This document shows, piece by piece, positions 10,443-20,257 of a DNA stretch of 64,000 nucleotides. Source of the DNA: Epithemia pelagica. Lineage: Eukaryota; Bacillariophyta; Bacillariophyceae; Surirellales; Surirellaceae. The notes under the pieces were generated by a model that was not told the origin of the DNA, made no database searches, and saw only the letters and a program-made list of their open reading frames with translations. Location: assembly GCA_946965045.2 (NCBI GenBank), contig OX337231.1, forward strand, positions 3,962,360-4,026,359, read 5' to 3'. A program made the position numbers and the translations under genes. How positions within the stretch are numbered: position 1 is the first letter of the stretch; every line of letters starts with the position of its first letter.

Positions 10443-11450
10443 TTACAACGCAGGAGATAACAACGATGGTTGAAACAAGGAATCTTCTTGAACCAGTCTA
10501 GATGATTCGACCTCTCCATCCGGATCATTTTTGTTCCTGTCATGGCCATTAGTGCCATCCAGTTCCCCACACTGTTGTTTCTCAAAGACGATTTCGTGTT
10601 CTTCCTCCGCAGGATGATCGTCGGAAATAAGCGAGGGCGATGCGGAGTCACAATATTCTTCGGCTGTGACGATTATCTTTTCTTCCGTGACATGCTCTTC
10701 TTGCAATGACAACATGCCCTCAATTCCAGGACTCACACCTTCTTCTCCTTCTTCGTGGCCTTTTGGTGGAGAGTCATGTATGTGAACAGGACATGAGACA
10801 GGAGCCACTACGACCACTGCGTTTGACGTGGATTCCTCCTCTGGTCTGATTGGTGGTCCAGGTTGCCATCACCTGACACAAGAACAGCCATGGTGGGTGG
10901 GTACTCGCCTGATCGTAGCGGTTGGCCACGTTCTGCTCAAACTCGTACCGTTTGTTGGCCTCTTCTCGTCCGCGCACGAAGCGATAAATGAGAGAAACAG
11001 ACAGACATAATGGCAAAACGACCCACAGTGGTCCGTAGTAGACAATGAATTTCAGCATATCCGATTGCTCCGTTCCCGAGAACCAGCACCACAGTTCAGT
11101 CGGATTGAACTGATCATGCGCCAGTTCTTCGCGCCAACTGCGATTTATGGCCGAGTAAGAATAGACGGCCGCACTTAAATTGTACATTGGAACGGCCGAG
11201 GCAAATGTCTGAAACAAAAAGGCTTGTGCTCGACAGGTTTGCATGCTGCCACTGGGCTGGAAGGTATTGGGATTGTGCACATCGCGAGGAATTGCCCAAC
11301 TTCCCACAACGTACATGGAGCTTGCGCCGATATCATAAATCGACATTCCCAGCAATATGTACAACAAGGTGGTTCGTCGACGTCCATTTTTTCTCCAAAT
11401 GTTGACAATAATCGAGAGAGGGATCCCAAAATCGACAGGGAGCCTTTGTT
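10443..11450 (-). pseudogene. Broken copy of the GPCR gene
   Basis: This is a partial duplicate of the gene at 29884-31992. Recognisable pieces are SIIVNIWRKNGRRRTTLLYI, GMSIYDIGASSMYVVGSWAI, FQTFASAVPMYNLSAAVYSY, ELWCWFSGTEQSDMLKFIVY and EEANKRYEFEQNVANRYDQA. The segment that forms transmembrane helix 4 in the intact gene is absent (NRSWREE runs straight into LAHDQ). The long intracellular loop and helices 6 and 7 are missing. The C-terminal tail (ending FQPSLLSPAL) continues in another frame at 10443-10817. The first about 270 bases upstream of the homology (11451-11712) belong to the 5' region of the neighbouring plus-strand gene family, so the gene start has been replaced. Confidence 0.85.
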
Positions 11451-11741
11451 CTTGTCGTCGTCGTCGTCGTCGTCTTGGTTGTGATTGGACCGCCCGACGG
11501 TTGATTGTTGAGTAGTTGCGCTGTGTTGCTGCCCTCGACCCCTCGAGGTACGTGCGACATTGCCCCGACGGTGGGTGTTGCTGCCCTCGAACGGTTGATT
11601 GTTGTGCTCGTCTAAACCGACCCCGCTGCCTCGCACCTCGAGGGTCCGATCGCGAAACAACACGAAACGCCAACAACAACAACACGCAACAATCCAACAC
11701 GCACAAAAACAAAATTCGATTGACAAAAAATACGATTGACC
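11451..11741. promoter_or_regulatory. Upstream region shared by two family genes
   Basis: This stretch before the gene at 11742 resembles 52328-52580 before its paralogue. Both carry two or three spaced copies of cgacggttgattgttg, the block aaaccgaccccgctgcctcg, and a caacaatccaacacgcac stretch close to the ATG. Conservation together with the coding region suggests a retained promoter and 5' leader. A (gtc)n run sits at about 11455-11475. Confidence 0.55.
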
Positions 11742-12677
11742 ATGATGATGTGTGATTGTGATTACTGTTACGAAAAGATGATCAGCTCCGAATGGGCTCT
11801 GTTAGTTGCTCCTTTTGTGACTCTCATACTGTGTTACGGTGTCGCTGATGTCCTCGATGAGGCGAAACTTATCGTCCAACACCTGTTTCGGGTCATTTTC
11901 AGCAAGAAAAGTCGTACTACAAGTAGCGAGCACGCGGAGCTTCGACACGAACATGCGGAGCTTCGACAGCTTCGACACGACAAAGCTCAGCTTCAACAAC
12001 AGCTGGCCATTGCCGAAGCAGAGCTTGCTGCGAAGAACTGCAAGAATGGTCGGCAGGAAGATGGAGAGATGGAGATTCGCGATCGCGAGGAGGCGGTCGA
12101 CGTCGACACTGTTGCTGTTCTGCCTTGCGAGTTCGACGCTGACTTGGACTTCCCTCCTCTCGCACTCGCAGACGATCTCGAGGACGACGAGGAGACCCCT
12201 CTGGTTCCAGTCGACCGTCCTGAGCCTGAACCCGCGCTCATCCCCGACGACGACGACGACGACGAGATCACTTTGGGGCACGACTCACCCCCTCGAAATT
12301 CCACCCCTTCTTCCATGGTCGCCACCCCTCCTTCCCCCACCCCCACCCTAAACGGCATGGATGAGAATGCCCCCCAACCCCAAAGCGTGATCGAGAGTTC
12401 CTCCGGCCCCGAGGACTCCCCGCGTTTGGGCAGGATCCTTGTTGTTGCCTACTCCAAAAAGGCACGCCGAATGGTGCACGTTCGACGATCCGCTCGTCTT
12501 TTGTCCGCGGGTACGGGTAGTGGTGCTGTTGAAAACAATCCAAAAAATCCAAAAAACCCAGAAAAAGCAAAAAAATCCAAAAAACCCAGAAAAAGCAAAA
12601 AAATCCAAAAATCCCAGAAAAAAACATGTCGGTTGTCGGTTGCTAGTGGTACGTGCGAACAGTCGTGTCGGTTATGA
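11742..12677 (+). CDS. Subtelomeric family protein, TM plus coiled coil (copy 1)
   Basis: I do not recognise the family. The protein, starting MMMCDCDYCYEKMISSEW, has a Cys-rich N-terminus, then a hydrophobic stretch LVAPFVTLILCYGVADVL that could be a membrane anchor. A heptad-like region follows (EHAELRHEHAELRQLRHDKA, then QLQQQLAIAEAELAAKN), then a long acidic and Pro-rich linker. The final conserved block is GRILVVAYSKKARRMVHVRR. The C-terminus becomes Lys/Pro-rich (NPKNPEKAKKSKKPRKSKK). A paralogue at 52581-53414 differs by several indels, all of which keep the frame, which indicates constraint on the protein. Three ATGs in a row (11742, 11745, 11748) could each start it. Confidence 0.7.
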   Translation: MMMCDCDYCYEKMISSEWALLVAPFVTLILCYGVADVLDEAKLIVQHLFRVIFSKKSRTTSSEHAELRHEHAELRQLRHDKAQLQQQLAIAEAELAAKNCKNGRQEDGEMEIRDREEAVDVDTVAVLPCEFDADLDFPPLALADDLEDDEETPLVPVDRPEPEPALIPDDDDDDEITLGHDSPPRNSTPSSMVATPPSPTPTLNGMDENAPQPQSVIESSSGPEDSPRLGRILVVAYSKKARRMVHVRRSARLLSAGTGSGAVENNPKNPKNPEKAKKSKKPRKSKKIQKSQKKTCRLSVASGTCEQSCRL

Positions 12678-12904
12678 ATCTTTCCTTCTCAACCTACTCA
12701 CTCAATACCCCTTACCGATTGCTAAATTTTACTCCTACTCCTACATCAGCTGAGTCTAGCTAGAGTCCTTGTCGGAGACGTCCTTGTTGGTGGTCCTTGT
12801 TGGTGTGTCCGTTCGGTCGGTGTTATCACAAAACCCTGGTGGCATAAGGACTTGTCCTTGTGTCACCAGGTATCTGGCATGGAGACTTTGGTCTCTGTGC
12901 CAGA
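12678..12904. other. 3' region with conserved hairpin-like block
   Basis: This region after the family gene resembles 53560-53760 after the paralogue. The shared block includes gtgttatcacaaaaccctgg, a small hairpin around ggcataaggacttgtccttg, and atggagactttggtctctgtg. The copies of cttgtcggagacgtccttgttgg are tandemly arranged. It may form the 3' untranslated region or a small noncoding element; no open frame of note is present. Confidence 0.5.
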
Positions 12905-13405
12905 TAGAGATTAGGGCTACCTCTTGATTAGCCTACTCACCCTCTGGGCACTCGTGTTCAGATGGTGGGGAGTTTAGAGGCTCCTCTGATTGCCTCAGGA
13001 GTTACATACAATACGGCGTGAGGTGTGCCATATAGTCGCATGACAGGCGTCCATTGACGTCCTGTCGCCTCCACCGTTCAAATTGTATGTTCTCCTAGAG
13101 ATTAAGGCTACCTCTTGATTAGCCTACTCACCCTGGGCACTCGTGTCCAGATGGTGGGGAGTTTGGGGGCTCCTCTGATTAGCCTCAGGAGTACATACAA
13201 TACGGTCGCCTCGTCCTCCGTTCAAATTGTATGTACTCCAAGAGATTAGGGCTACCTCTTGATTAGCCTACTCACCCTGGGCACTCGTGTCCAGATGGTG
13301 GGGACGAGTTACGAGTTTGGGGTTTCCTCTGATAAGCCTCTGGGGTGTGCCATAGTGCCTGACAGGCGTCCATTGACGTCCTGTCGCCTCACCCGTTCAT
13401 TGTAC
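12905..13405. repeat. Three tandem units of about 145-195 bp
   Basis: Units begin at about 12905, 13099 and 13241 with gagattagggctacctcttg and share ttgattagcctactcaccct, gggcactcgtgt and agatggtgggga. The middle unit contains a perfect 14-base stem, ggagtacatacaat paired with attgtatgtactcc, around the unit end. The outer units have weaker versions and a second small stem, gacaggcgtccattgacgtc. Units differ by indels, so the array is not young. Confidence 0.8.
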
Positions 13406-13501
13406 AGCCGCGTTGACGTCGCGAGCGGGCTTTCCACCAAGAGCTGTACGCAACAGAGACTATGAGTGGTTGGGTCGATCGGTCCTTGTCGACACAAAGT
13501 A

Positions 13502-14119
13502 TTAGCAATCCAACACTCCAGCAAAGGCGCCATGAATAGCCGCCTGAGGCGACGACCACAGAGAATGAGAATGACTCATGCCTCCCGTATGAGGTGGTGT
13601 TACTGGTGATAGGTCCTGGTCGTCCGTCGGTTTCTCGGATAGGACATTGGGTGTTTGCGCGGCCAGTTTCCAATCGTCAGCATAATTACTTCGCAACCGT
13701 GCCACAATACGACTCAATCGTTCCATGGCAATGTCCAACACATTGGGTGAGACCCTGGCATAGTAAATGCGAAAAATGCCGGGTTCGACGTTGCGTTGAC
13801 TGGCACCGGGCGTCAAGACAACGCGGGCATGATGAAACAAAATGGTGGACAAGATTTCTTCCCATTCAAACGTCTTTTGCGGTAACAAGGACGAAAAATC
13901 GGCATAGACCAACATGCCTGCCACGGCCGGAATGTAGGGAATGACCATTTCGGTTAGTTTGGCCACACAGGTATCATCGCTAGCCTTGAGACGACGATGA
14001 GAAGCAACCGAACAACAACATGCCGAGTGTAATCGAGCAAGAAGGGTGTCATGATGATATCGGAAGTTTTTAGCAAGACTTGGCAGAAACCTCCAAGGCA
14101 GAAAAGACAAAGAAACCAA
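13502..14119 (-). pseudogene. C-terminal fragment of a class I/II aminotransferase (ACC-synthase-like)
   Basis: The 205-codon frame contains PAVAGMLVYADFSSLLPQ, FEWEEILSTILFHHARVVLT, PGASQRNVEPGIFRIYYARV and a following helix NVLDIAMERLSRIV. The order of a hydrophobic G-M-L strand, ...LTPG... and EPGIFRI is typical for the small C-terminal domain of PLP-dependent class I/II aminotransferases, especially the ACC-synthase branch. The PLP-binding lysine and the large domain are not present upstream, so this is a truncated copy. The end (HTGGMSHSHSLWSSPQAAIH) is not conserved. A start at 14119 is arbitrary. Confidence 0.6.
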
Positions 14120-14863
14120 TGCGCCAGTACCACCAACCGACTGGATAGCACTCTAGCGATTCACACACGTGTGCCACGAACGAGAAACCGAATCGATTGC
14201 ACGCGGCCCTTGTCGATTTCTAGGTAGAGAAATGGCGTTCCCTGTCTCGATTCTATTTTTGGGGTCCTCCTCTCGTTTGTTCCAGGAACTTTCGCGCATT
14301 CTCATCCATTCCAGTAGGAGGATTCTTTGGGAAGGTGTGATGGAGAGAGAAAATGTCTCTCGGAATCATCGCTCCTGAGTTCCCATCCAAACGCAAAACA
14401 AACAAAGGCAAATTCGAGAGAGATTTGCTGCCCATGAGCCTCACACACACAAGTCGATCCAAGGAGGGATTGACACCAAAGAAGAAGAAAACCAGGAGAG
14501 TCACGGAACGAGTGGTGTACCGGTCTATTTATACGGTGTTGCCTTGTTTATTGGTGGACGACCGTGTGGTGACCTGCTCCCGTGTGTCTTGATCCTTTCG
14601 TGTGGTTGTGGTGGTGGTTGGTGTTGTTCTTGTCCTATTCGACACTATTGTTGCTTTGACATTCGTATCCATGTCCCAACCGCAATCCTCCCATTTCAAC
14701 AATGCCATGAAGAGCCGTTATTCGCATTGCCTTCCGTTCGATTCCAAAGGGTGGGCAAACACAGCTATGGAGAGAAAGAAGAAACCGCCACGTTTGATAC
14801 GCACAAGAGATCTTCGTTCGTTCGGGACGGTCATGGCCATGAGAAGAGTGCTTTGCAGTCAAT
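14120..14863. other. Spacer without a supported gene
   Basis: Only short open frames on both strands; none has recognisable content. The region contains scattered purine runs and no clear repeat. Confidence 0.4.
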
Positions 14864-15513
14864 CTAGGACTTGTGTATGTGAACACACTTCATAACTCTT
14901 CTACAGCCAAGGAGCGTAGAGGACGGAGACACGTACAGTGATGAGGTAGAGTCTCTGACGGAGGAGCTGCTGGGATATGATGAGATAAGTGCCTTGGAGG
15001 TCTTTGTTGATGCAGCTGGCGACGTATGCGGTCGTGTGCTGCGATTCATCTTGCTTGATGTTCTTTCAATGGACGTACGTTTGCTCGGGGATGAACGCTT
15101 GCCATTTCGCTGTCCACTGGGGTGGGCTGACATTGGCACGGTTGGCTCAGTGGAAGGACTTGAGGATGGTTTCCAATGTTCGTGGTCTTCAATCTTCAAG
15201 GTATCGACGTTCAAAATGACCAAGTGCAGCATGACGATGCTTGCCGTGACCAAACACAGTATGTTCGTGATGATGCATTCCAGCCCATGTCCGCAATTTT
15301 GCCCTGTGGCTTGACCAAAAGTATCGTTGCTGCGATCGACCACGAAATCATGAGAAGAAGTACTGTCCAGCGCGTAAACAACGAGCCAGACACTCTGTCA
15401 CAAATTGCGGGATCTTCGAAGATAGCACGACTCTGATGAAATGCGCGCTGGATCACAACTGCGGCAGCAGAGCGTTCATTCTCCTCCTGACGAGTTTTGA
15501 TCTTCTTCGCCAC
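14864..15513 (-). pseudogene. IQ-motif, two-helix membrane protein relic
   Basis: Reading the minus strand from 15513, the first frame gives MAKKIKTRQEENERSAAAVV and IQRAFHQSR, a plausible calmodulin-binding IQ motif. It continues with a hydrophobic helix WTVLLLMISWSIAATILLV. The frame then changes near 15270, and a second frame continues with CIITNILCLVTASIVMLHLV (a second hydrophobic helix) and a Ser/Pro-rich tail to a stop at 14864. A single indel, or an unrecognised intron, would explain the frame change. I do not know the family. A calmodulin-regulated membrane protein or channel fragment is possible. Confidence 0.45.
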
Positions 15514-15546
15514 AGGACATCGATGGCGGTGGCAAGATCTTTGGTT

Positions 15547-16325
15547 CTAAAAGCCGTAGGCGGCCAAATGATCCGACGCCCGACACAGTGTTTGCAAATC
15601 GTCTCCCATGGGAATCCCTACATAGAGCGCAATCAAGTGTTGCAAGGCTTGTGTGGTCTCTTTCCCCACCCGCAACATGCCCAAAACACAGCACGATTGT
15701 TGTGGTTGGCCAACGTTTCCCCTGGTGTCGTCAGCCTTGGTGCTCAGAGCAACAGTGAACAGTTCCTCACCGCGGTTCTCCTCATCGTGAACATGTTGTT
15801 GTCGCTCGGAAAAGGCAATCCCCAACACAAATTCCATAAAGGCATGATAGACCGACAGCCGATGGTGCACATGATGCGACAAAGCCAGACAAAACTCATA
15901 GTCACCCTCCGGTGCCTCTCCGTGCGAACCAGCTTCATCGTCCAGGAATGACGACGACAGGAATGGGGTGGTGCCGCCGGTACTGTTGCACAGGCAATTC
16001 CAATCGTATCCATCCAACCAGGTTGGTGTCGATGCCACTGCCACGGTGGCCAGTTCCAAATCACGATTCAATCCATTCCGGCCTTCCCATAGCACATGAC
16101 CATTGGAGCGGATCGCCTGTTCCAGGGTGATTGTGGCAGATTGAGTTGTTGCAACAGCAATTCTTGTTGTCTTTCGTACTGTTGCAAGCGCAATTGTGGT
16201 TCTTGCGCCTTGGTCATGGCCAAGAAGACTTCCGTATTGGAATCAAAGCGAGGTGAAAAATCGTCGTGCAAGAAATTACCACCCACCGATACCCAAGCAA
16301 TGGCTAGGCGTGCATCGTGCTAGAG
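15547..16325 (-). pseudogene. Unrecognised gene fragment in two frames
   Basis: Two overlapping minus-strand frames look like one former gene. The upstream one (16068-16286 and a little beyond) encodes a Gln-rich helix, EPQLRLQQYERQQELLLQQL. The downstream one (15547-16095) encodes DYEFCLALSHHVHHRLSVYH, AFMEFVLGIAFSERQ and HLIALYVGIPMGDDLQTLCR. They meet near 16080, where a frameshift or short intron is needed. No family is recognised and no start is certain. It abuts copy B of the 776-residue gene. Confidence 0.4.
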
Positions 16326-16417
16326 TTCGGGAAGATTCCAGTTGTGCACGGACCACAAACTAGGACGAGGCACCGCTGCACTTGAGGAGGATGTTGATGG
16401 AGTAAAAGAAGAGAAGG

Positions 16418-17438
16418 TCACGCCTTGTAGAACTGCTGGACCCGCTCGTCCTCCTCATTATCCTCCTCATTTGTCGACAGAGGCATTGTCTTGTGGTTCT
16501 TGCTAGTGTTGTGGTGTGTAGGAGATAAGGCCGTGGCCGTGGCGGTCATGATTTTGCGTCGCGTTTGTTGCACCACCTTTTCGAGACGATTCGGATCCAG
16601 ACTGCCAAAAAAGGTCCACATACGTTGGACACAAAAGGGTTTTCGATCCCAGACATGTTCGACATTGTCGTAGTGCGAAGGATGAAAGAGTTGAATCTTT
16701 TGATACTCGGTCGTTTCATCCGTCGTATCTTCCGGTGTCGGAGGAAGTAAGGGCACGACATGGGCCGCCAAATCCGTGGTTGTTGTTGCGGCAGTTTCAT
16801 TCGGGTCGTGGCCGTTGTTCTTGGTACAATAGTCTCGAAAAAAGAGTTCTTCGGCCAGGGCCAAATCATGTTGCAACAATTCAATGTTGGCCTGGGACGA
16901 CAAGAATTCTTGTCCCACTTGTTGTTCCTGATCCTGTCGTCGTCCTGTCCGTGTGGTATCCATGGCTGCTGGGGCCTTCTCGTCGTCGTTGTTGTTTGGA
17001 TTGTCGTTGTTCAGCAAGGAAGATTTGCCTTGTTTGGATTGATGAAAGGACTCACTCATAATCTTCCAGGTATCAGCTGCTATATTCGCATCGGTCTCTA
17101 TCTCTTGTGGAACAACAGGAGACACGAGGATGTCGGTTTCTCTTCTGCAAAAGTAGTAGTTGTTGGAGAGGCAGACGACGAAGAAGAAGAAGTGGCTTGT
17201 AGTGCAGGACCATTGGTGGAGGATGCCGTGTCGAGAATGGCCCCTCGACAAAAGAATCTTCGTGGAGTCGTTGGCGTGGAGTCTTTTTCTTTGGGACTGT
17301 TACTGCACCACCACTTTCGGGACGGATATCGCTGCTCTTGAATGACGATGGGCCATCTTTTCTTTCACTCACGACAGGATCTTCTTCTTCTTCGTCCTCT
17401 TGGTCCTTCTGGATGGCCGTGTTCATGGTGGTTTGCAT
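16418..17438 (-). pseudogene. Copy B of the 776-aa gene (3' truncated)
   Basis: This second partial copy of the gene at 26318-28648 retains DTWKIMSESF followed by the middle region that copy A has lost. Landmarks are LSSQANIELLQHDLALAEEL, FFRDYCTKNNGHDPNE, YQKIQLFHPSHYDNVEHVWD and RMWTFFGSLDPNRLEKVVQQ. It then departs from the parent after HKTMPLST and ends NEEDNEEDERVQQFYKA. The N-terminus (MNTAIQKDQEDEEEEDPVVS, near 17438) is again out of frame with the rest and carries the same internal deletion as copy A. An open frame of 277 codons starting at 17251 survives. It is probably not a functional orthologue, though expression of a short protein cannot be excluded. Confidence 0.75.
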
Positions 17439-18363
17439 TCCGAATCGCTTTCTCTCTCATTCAACGCGGATGAGAATGAGAAGAAGATATGATGCAATAT
17501 GCAATGTCTGTGTACAACGGGAGGGGCTGCTGTGGTCAGTGATTATGTGCATGACGCCTGTGTGTCGTCCGCCGTCCGCTGCTTCCCGGTTGCAGATCGA
17601 AGTATAGACTGTTCTCTAGCTAGCGGTATTATTCAAAGGTTCTTCTCGAGAAGAACTTGTTTAGAGGGATCCCTCTAAACAAGTTCCAAGGACAAGAGAT
17701 ACAGGTCACTTTGCTATTACAATACTGTTTCAAAACTATATGCTATAGTAGCATTGATGGCGCCAACTCAAGACTCGACTACGAGTATATAGCTGTCGTA
17801 GTCTCGCCTGTTGGATCGCCTTTTGACAAATAGATTGGAGGCCAGCAGCGCCTCTTCTCGAACAAGAATACTGTTGGACACACCAGTTCTTCATATTTCT
17901 ACACTGATGAGTGTGCACCAGTTCTTCATATTCCTACACTGATGAGTGTGCCTTCCTCCCATCTCAGGGGTGGCAACTGACAACTCTAGACGACGAGAGT
18001 CCGACCATTGACTCCCCAGCAAGACAGGCTCCCTCACAGATAACAAGCCTATACTGCAAAGCCAATGGATCGACACATGGCATGATGTTGCCATGCATTC
18101 ACCAGGAGAGCGCGCAGGATCATCAAACTCGGACGAAGGAGCATCTCCAACAAACCACACGGTACGTACGTCTCACTTGCGTACACTCAAGGCCACATCC
18201 ATTCATTTTCTTACAACGCAGGAGATAACAACGATGGTTGAAACAAGGAATCTTCTTGAACCAGTCTAGATGATTCGACCTCTCCATCCGGATCATTTTT
18301 GTTCCTGTCATGGCCATTAGTGCCATCCAGTTCCCCACACTGTTGTTTCTCAAAGACGATATC
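17045..18363. repeat. Segmental duplication, right copy (other copy 9277-10595)
   Basis: This block is nearly identical to 9277-10595. It includes the palindromes (17639-17686), the 36-bp doublet and, at 18211-18360, the last 50 codons of the GPCR tail. The right boundary at about 18363 joins directly to an unrelated minus-strand gene (CIA30-like), which shows a breakpoint inside the former GPCR tail. Confidence 0.9.
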
Positions 18364-19819
18364 CTGGTCGTTGTCCTCCTGCATAGCCTCTCCCTTGCCA
18401 TCTTCCAATGCAATGGCTCTGGTTCCGACAGCCAAATTTTCCTGATGCAATGTCCAGGATTCTGGAGGAGGTTGTACTTGAGGACATATGCTCTGTCTCA
18501 CCCTCCTCCTTCTGGGAGTTAGAACGGACGTTTCCATCAAGATTCGTTGGCAGGACAAGCCGTTTTTCCTCATGTCGAATCATGTCCGGAGACACCTTGG
18601 GTGGAATGCGCGCGTCGCTGACGTGTACAAATTCCGGTTCCGGTTGCAATCGGTACAATGTAATATAGGTAAAGGCCAAATAAAAGGATTGCTCCGGCAC
18701 TTGTTGGCCATTGCCAAACACTTTGTTGTAATCATAGTTGCTGTACCCGTAATACGAATTGGAACTGAATCGTTGCAACAATCGTGATGTGTCGGTCGCA
18801 GATGTATCTCCTGTGTTGCTACTGCTCGCTGGTGGAACAAGGCCCAGTGGTAGATTGTTAGCCGTTTGAAACCGGAATCCATTATGTCGAACATCCTGTC
18901 CCACAAAAGCCGGTACATCGTCCAGGGTGATGGGCTCTTCTGTCGTCGTTTCGTCATTGGCCGTGTGAGTCGGCCTCCGACAATGGACCGGTTGGAACCG
19001 TTCAAAGGGTAATCGGACCGTGGTGAATTGATTTCGAGAAAACAAGACAGTTTGATTGCTTCCTGTGGTTGGCGTTGTTGTTTGTTTTTGTGGTTGTTTC
19101 GTGACGGTGGTTAAGTTGCAGACATATTCGATTCCCCTGGTATCGTACAAACCGGATGGCTTGGTAGGTGCCACCATCGGAGCAGACACGTAGGATGAAG
19201 CCACCAAATTGAGCCTTGGCCAAATCAATGCCTTGATCGGGTGCTCCGAGGGAACGCAACCGACTGCTGAAAATGGCCGCTTGGGAAAAGCGTGCATGAT
19301 TGGAGGATGAGGATAATGATGACGGTAGAAGTACGGGCAACCGGCAGACAAAGACACCATGATCAAACTTGTAGCGCATCCACTGCACTTGTCCCAATTG
19401 CGACGACGCCGACGACGAAGAAGAAGAAGATGATGATGAGATTGGTGTCGAGACATCAGTGTCATTGAATTCGGACCAGGACGAGTCCGTTTCGTCATAC
19501 GAATCGTTCGCATAATCCTCATAAAACACGTCTCGTCGTCGTGGATTGCGTACTTGCCGTTCTTGAGAAGATGACGGAGACGATTGTTTCCACCCGTGGT
19601 GGTTGGTCGAACACGTTTCGTCGTGGGTGCGGAAGAAGGTGGAGGCGCCGTTGTGTGAGGAGTACTCGTCGAGGAGGATCCTCCAGTTTCGGCCTTGCGT
19701 TTTCGCAAGGTGCGAGCGGCAAACTGTTCGGCTCGTTGTGCCGCCAAGCGTCGTTTTTCGGCCTGTTCGGCTCGACGACGCTGGGCTTCTTCCTTCGTTT
19801 CACCCGTGGCGTTGTTCAT
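18364..19819 (-). pseudogene. Chimera: MAN1-like N-terminus fused to CIA30-like domain
   Basis: The first about 75 codons copy the start of the MAN1-like gene (MNNATGETKEEAQRRRAEQ to TTKRVRPTTT). After about 19590 the sequence is unrelated to it. The rest fits a CIA30 (NDUFAF1-type, complex I assembly) domain: QWMRYKFDHGVFVCRLPVLL, QFGGFILRVCSDGGTYQAIR, then FTTVRLPFERFQPVH, PITLDDVPAFVGQDVRHNGF and ITLYRLQPEPEFVHVSDARI. These pieces lie in two frames. Shifts are needed near 19527 (at a TTTT run) and near 19150, so the gene is broken unless unrecognised introns exist. The C-terminal end RQNQSHCIGRWQGRGYAG-like tail (18350-18440) is not conserved and may come from the junction with the GPCR tail. 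CIA30 proteins act in mitochondria, or in plastids in some algae. Confidence 0.65.
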
Positions 19820-19984
19820 GATTCTTCTTCGTCACTGGATGAGGAGGATGAAGCTGATGCAATAATCGTAGAGTGGGATTGATGGGTTCGTTCAACAGCC
19901 GGAACAAAGGCGCGCAAGGCTCCAAGTGAAGCAAGAAATGCCGGAAGGTGCTCGTGCTGGTGCTTTTTGACAATGCCACTCTCT

Positions 19985-20173
19985 TTCGATCGATCCATCT
20001 GGCCGAGAGTACTTTTTGTCATGGTGTGGTGATGTCCACATCGTGTGTCTTGGAAAAGGTGGTGGATGCGCGCGTCTCCCTCCCAAATTCGCTCATTCCT
20101 CTCCTTGTCAATATCCATCTACTTTCTTTCTAGACTACGATCCATCCACATACCCCAACGAGAAGAAGCAAGC

Positions 20174-20213
<40 letters not shown>

Positions 20214-20257
20214 CAGAACGAAAAAATCTCTGTGGTTCCACAGTTGTGTTGTTGTTG
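19985..20257. repeat. Segment inverted relative to 7704-7970, with GA microsatellite
   Basis: Compared with the spacer right of the first MAN1-like gene, bases from about 19990 to the retrotransposon insertion point are the reverse complement of about 7704-7970. Shared stretches are gatggatgcgcgcgtctccctc-like sequence, caatatccatctactttct and catccacataccccaacgag. A (GA)n tract at about 20178-20208 has expanded relative to the other copy. The remainder of the inverted segment (gttgttggttttgcgg) appears at 25872-25887, on the far side of the retrotransposon. Confidence 0.8.

Larger units (their letters stand above)
9277..10595. repeat. Segmental duplication, left copy (other copy 17045-18363)
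   Basis: About 1,319 bp are nearly identical to 17045-18363, with a constant offset of 7,768 and only a handful of mismatches that I noticed. It spans the N-terminal part of the 776-family fragment, the spacer with the 34-bp palindrome, and the tail of the GPCR copy. The left boundary falls in codons for KIMSESF, exactly where the two copies switch to different parts of the parent gene. A more diverged third copy spans 27780-29600. Confidence 0.9.

Noticed and set aside
12905-13405. CRISPR-like array
   Set aside because: Units are 145-195 bp with no short constant repeat and unique spacers, and the organism is eukaryotic.
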